Both the position numbers and the translations under genes were made by a program. The notes under the pieces were generated by a model. It saw nothing but the letters and a program-made list of their open reading frames with translations. It did not search any database and was not told the DNA's origin. Shown here one piece after another: positions 38,097 to 40,714 of a stretch of 40,714 nucleotides of DNA. The DNA lies in the NCBI GenBank assembly GCA_017694915.1, contig JADIMF010000002.1, forward strand, positions 1 through 40,714. Direction: 5' to 3'. Origin of the DNA: Candidatus Ornithospirochaeta stercoravium. Its GTDB lineage: Bacteria; Spirochaetota; Spirochaetia; Sphaerochaetales; Sphaerochaetaceae. The first letter of the stretch is position 1. Each line of letters opens with the position of its first letter.

Positions 38097-39172
38097 AGAT
38101 TCTCACTCGTTACACGATCTCATCGATACTCAAGACCGCGATAGTCACCATCATGATCTTCGCGATGATTCTTGCTGCCGTAGAGCTTTTCTCTAAGATG
38201 GATCAGATCATGCACGGCAATGTCGCAGTTCCATCTTTGATTCTTTACATAATACTCTCGCTTCCTGAGTATCTCTTGATGGCGGCTTCCATCTCATTCC
38301 TGTTTGCCGTTACATATTATCTTTCAACGCTCACGGCTAATAATGAGATGATACCGATACTCAACGCAGGCGTCAGTCCTGTGCGTATAAGACTTCCTAT
38401 CATAATCCTTGCAGTGATTCTTACCATCCTTGGCTCTCTTTTCCAGGAACATACGGTAATAAGCGCGGTGAACATGCATGATGAATTAGAGACAGAGCTG
38501 TTCGGTGCTTCATCAACAAGGGATACGAGAAACATCGTCCTGACAGATGAGGACGGCTTTCTCATCTACACACAGCGCTTCTCGGAAGCGACAGGTGAGA
38601 TATATTCACCTGTTCTCGTGAAGACGGAGAACGGAATCATAGAGGAAAGAATAGAATCTGACAGAGCACGTTATGATGAGGAGAAGGGCTGGTGGGTCTT
38701 TGAGAATGCACGTATCTACCACATCTCCGGAAAGGATGTGGAGACGGAGACGATGAGTACTTTCGAGGAGCCTCTTTTCAATCCTGAGCCGCGTCTCTTC
38801 AGAAGCCAGAATACCCAGATTGATACGATGGACAGGGCGACTGCGAAGGATTACCTTGCGCGTCTTCTCCAGTCTGACCGTACGACATGGCAGGAGAAGG
38901 CCACAGATTACTACAGAAGGCTGGCAAAACCGATTGCCATCTTCGTACTGATGGTAATCTCAGTCTGCATCAACTACAGATTCAAGAAGAATGTTCTTCT
39001 CTTTTCAGTGATACAGTCATTATCCATAGCGGTCGTTTACTATGTTGCCGACATGGTTTTCTCGATAATGGGACATCAGGGTGCTGTCACGCCTCTTCAG
39101 GCTGTGATACTCCCCATGATTCTTACCATAGCGCTCTCCGCGGTTATTTCTCTTTTAGGAAGGAAAGCATGA
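38093..39172 (+). CDS. lptG: LptF/LptG-family permease (second of pair)
   Basis: LPEYLLMAASISFLFAVTYYLSTLTANNEMIPILNAGVSPVRI; ATGA overlap with lptF. Confidence 0.83.
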   Translation: MKILTRYTISSILKTAIVTIMIFAMILAAVELFSKMDQIMHGNVAVPSLILYIILSLPEYLLMAASISFLFAVTYYLSTLTANNEMIPILNAGVSPVRIRLPIIILAVILTILGSLFQEHTVISAVNMHDELETELFGASSTRDTRNIVLTDEDGFLIYTQRFSEATGEIYSPVLVKTENGIIEERIESDRARYDEEKGWWVFENARIYHISGKDVETETMSTFEEPLFNPEPRLFRSQNTQIDTMDRATAKDYLARLLQSDRTTWQEKATDYYRRLAKPIAIFVLMVISVCINYRFKKNVLLFSVIQSLSIAVVYYVADMVFSIMGHQGAVTPLQAVILPMILTIALSAVISLLGRKA

Positions 39173-40302
39173 ATAAGATTCTGAACGTAATAAAGAAAGA
39201 CAGGGATACTGAAGCAAGGCTTGGAATACTCTCGCTCCCGCATGGGGATGTGGAGACTCCCGCATTCATGCCGGTCGGTACCAATGGAACTGTAAAGGGA
39301 ATCTATCATGACAGGATAAAGGAGATGGGGTATGGGATAATCCTCGGAAATACCTACCATCTCTATCTCAGGCCGGGTACGGAAGTCCTTTCAGATTTCG
39401 GAGGACTCCATAAGTTCTCAAACTGGGACAGGAACATACTCACCGATTCAGGTGGCTTCCAGGTGTTCTCCCTTTCAGGACTGAGAAAAATAAAGGAGAA
39501 CGGTGTGACATTCCAGAGCCATATCGATGGCTCAAAGCATATATTCACACCTGAGAAGGTTGTCGATATCCAGAGCGTAATCGGTAGCGATATAGCGATG
39601 TGCCTCGATGTCTGCACACCTCCCGGAATCGACTACAAAGCAGCTGTTGAGGCGATGAAGATAACCCACAAGTGGGCTGACAGGGCGATAAAGGAGAAGG
39701 AGAAGCTAGGAGAGAGTTTCCCCGGTAATCTCTTCGGAATCGTTCAGGGCAACTTCTACGAAGATCTGAGAAAGGAAAGTGCTGAAGTCATATCAGGAAT
39801 GGATTTCCCTGGAATCGCCATCGGAGGACTTTCCGTAGGCGAGGAGAAGAGCGCTTTCTGTGATTTCCTTGCGCTTACAGCTTCACATGTGACAAAGGAA
39901 AAGCCCAGATACGTAATGGGTATAGGAAGCCCAGACTATATCCTCGAAGCTGTTGAGAATGGAGTTGATCTCTTCGATTGCGTGCTTGCAACGCGTATGG
40001 CGCGTAATGGTGGTCTCTTCACCGATGATGGAGTTATTGCCCTGAAGAAAGCTGAGTTCAAATTCGACCATGGCCCGATTCAGGAGGGATGCCAGTGCAC
40101 CTGCTGCCAGAAGTACTCGAGAGGCTATATGCACCATCTCATCAAATGCAATGAGATGCTTGGAGGAATGCTTGCAACTGAGCACAACCTCCAGTACCTC
40201 TATGACCTGATGATAAGAATACGCAAGGCGATTGCAGAGGATAGGTTCAAGGAATTCAAGAGGGATTATCTTGATAGATTCTACAGGAATAAGAAGAAAT
40301 GA
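39169..40302 (+). CDS. tgt: Queuine tRNA-ribosyltransferase (start corrected)
   Basis: TPAFMPVGTNGTVKG, GNTYHLYLRPG, LTDSGGFQVFSLS, GGLSVGE, zinc site CQCTCC; ATG 39169 overlapping lptG. Confidence 0.95.
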   Translation: MNKILNVIKKDRDTEARLGILSLPHGDVETPAFMPVGTNGTVKGIYHDRIKEMGYGIILGNTYHLYLRPGTEVLSDFGGLHKFSNWDRNILTDSGGFQVFSLSGLRKIKENGVTFQSHIDGSKHIFTPEKVVDIQSVIGSDIAMCLDVCTPPGIDYKAAVEAMKITHKWADRAIKEKEKLGESFPGNLFGIVQGNFYEDLRKESAEVISGMDFPGIAIGGLSVGEEKSAFCDFLALTASHVTKEKPRYVMGIGSPDYILEAVENGVDLFDCVLATRMARNGGLFTDDGVIALKKAEFKFDHGPIQEGCQCTCCQKYSRGYMHHLIKCNEMLGGMLATEHNLQYLYDLMIRIRKAIAEDRFKEFKRDYLDRFYRNKKK

Positions 40303-40714
40303 ATCAGGAAGAGATACTGAAGCTCCTTGATGAAAAGAAGATAGAATACACTCTTGTACATCATAAGCCTGTGTTCACCATAGATGAGATGAATGAGGTC
40401 GATGTTCCCAACAAGGATAGAATAGCGAAGAACCTCTTTCTCCGCGATGATAAGAAGCGCTCGTATTATCTTGTCTCGATTGAAGAGACAAAAAGGGCGG
40501 ATCTCAAAGCTCTCCGTACGCTTCTTTCATCACGTCCTCTCTCATTTGCTTCAGAAGATGATCTAGTGTATATTCTTTCGCTGAAGAAAGGTGAGGTTAC
40601 ACCATTCGGGCTTCTCAATGACAAGGAGCATAAGGCTGTATTCATCCTCGATTCATACTTTGAGGGTGGAATCATCGGAATACATCCGAATGACAATACA
40701 GCGACTGTTTTCCT
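40299..40714 (+). CDS. YbaK/ProX-type aminoacyl-tRNA deacylase, truncated at window edge
   Basis: Reads MNQEEILKLLDEKKIEYTLVHHKPVFTIDEMNEVDVPNKDRIAKNLFLRDDKKRSYYLVSIEETKRADLKALRTLLSSRPLSFASEDDLVYILSLKKGEVTPFGLLNDKEHKAVFILD..., matching the YbaK deacylase pattern (KNLFLRD, GxVTPFGL). Not in the track on this strand. Confidence 0.85.
   Translation, partial: MNQEEILKLLDEKKIEYTLVHHKPVFTIDEMNEVDVPNKDRIAKNLFLRDDKKRSYYLVSIEETKRADLKALRTLLSSRPLSFASEDDLVYILSLKKGEVTPFGLLNDKEHKAVFILDSYFEGGIIGIHPNDNTATVF

Noticed and set aside
1-40714. CRISPR array, prophage, insertion sequence, toxin-antitoxin or defence system
   Set aside because: No regularly spaced repeats, transposase/integrase motifs or defence domains were seen in any frame; the content is core genes.

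Overview
The window is a gene-dense, mostly housekeeping segment of a probable spirochaete chromosome. Taxonomy is inferred from gene order (TamB-BamA-MutS; rimP-nusA-infB-rbfA-truB-ribF-rpsO-pnp) and from a PEGA/SUMF protein. No CRISPR array, prophage, transposon or rRNA/tRNA gene was seen. In order: partial lipoprotein(-), outer-membrane protein(-), folD, miaB, Sir2 deacylase, GH31 alpha-xylosidase(-), tmRNA (ssrA), TetR regulator, smpB(-), PEGA/SUMF-like protein(-), lepB, hemW, yebC, ruvC-ruvA-ruvB, queA, tmk(-), TamB-like, BamA, mutS, a secreted orphan, a decayed MscS fragment, the rimP...pnp block, dut, lptF, lptG, tgt, and a partial YbaK-type deacylase. I found no convincing new multi-gene system. 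The best second-look items are in the gaps. They are: (i) a 36-codon MscS-family C-terminal relic upstream of rimP that is absent from the ORF track; (ii) two and possibly three promoters whose -10 lies 6-8 nt before an ATG with no Shine-Dalgarno (leaderless candidates), one inside a perfect palindrome; (iii) a distant SD joined to the GH31 start codon by a hairpin; (iv) structured leaders before rimP, pnp and bamA; (v) a NusA C-terminal zinc ribbon; (vi) a RibF lacking a recognisable riboflavin kinase domain; (vii) an apparently missing skp between bamA and mutS; (viii) an ssrA-tetR-smpB arrangement. All calls are by eye; no searches were run.
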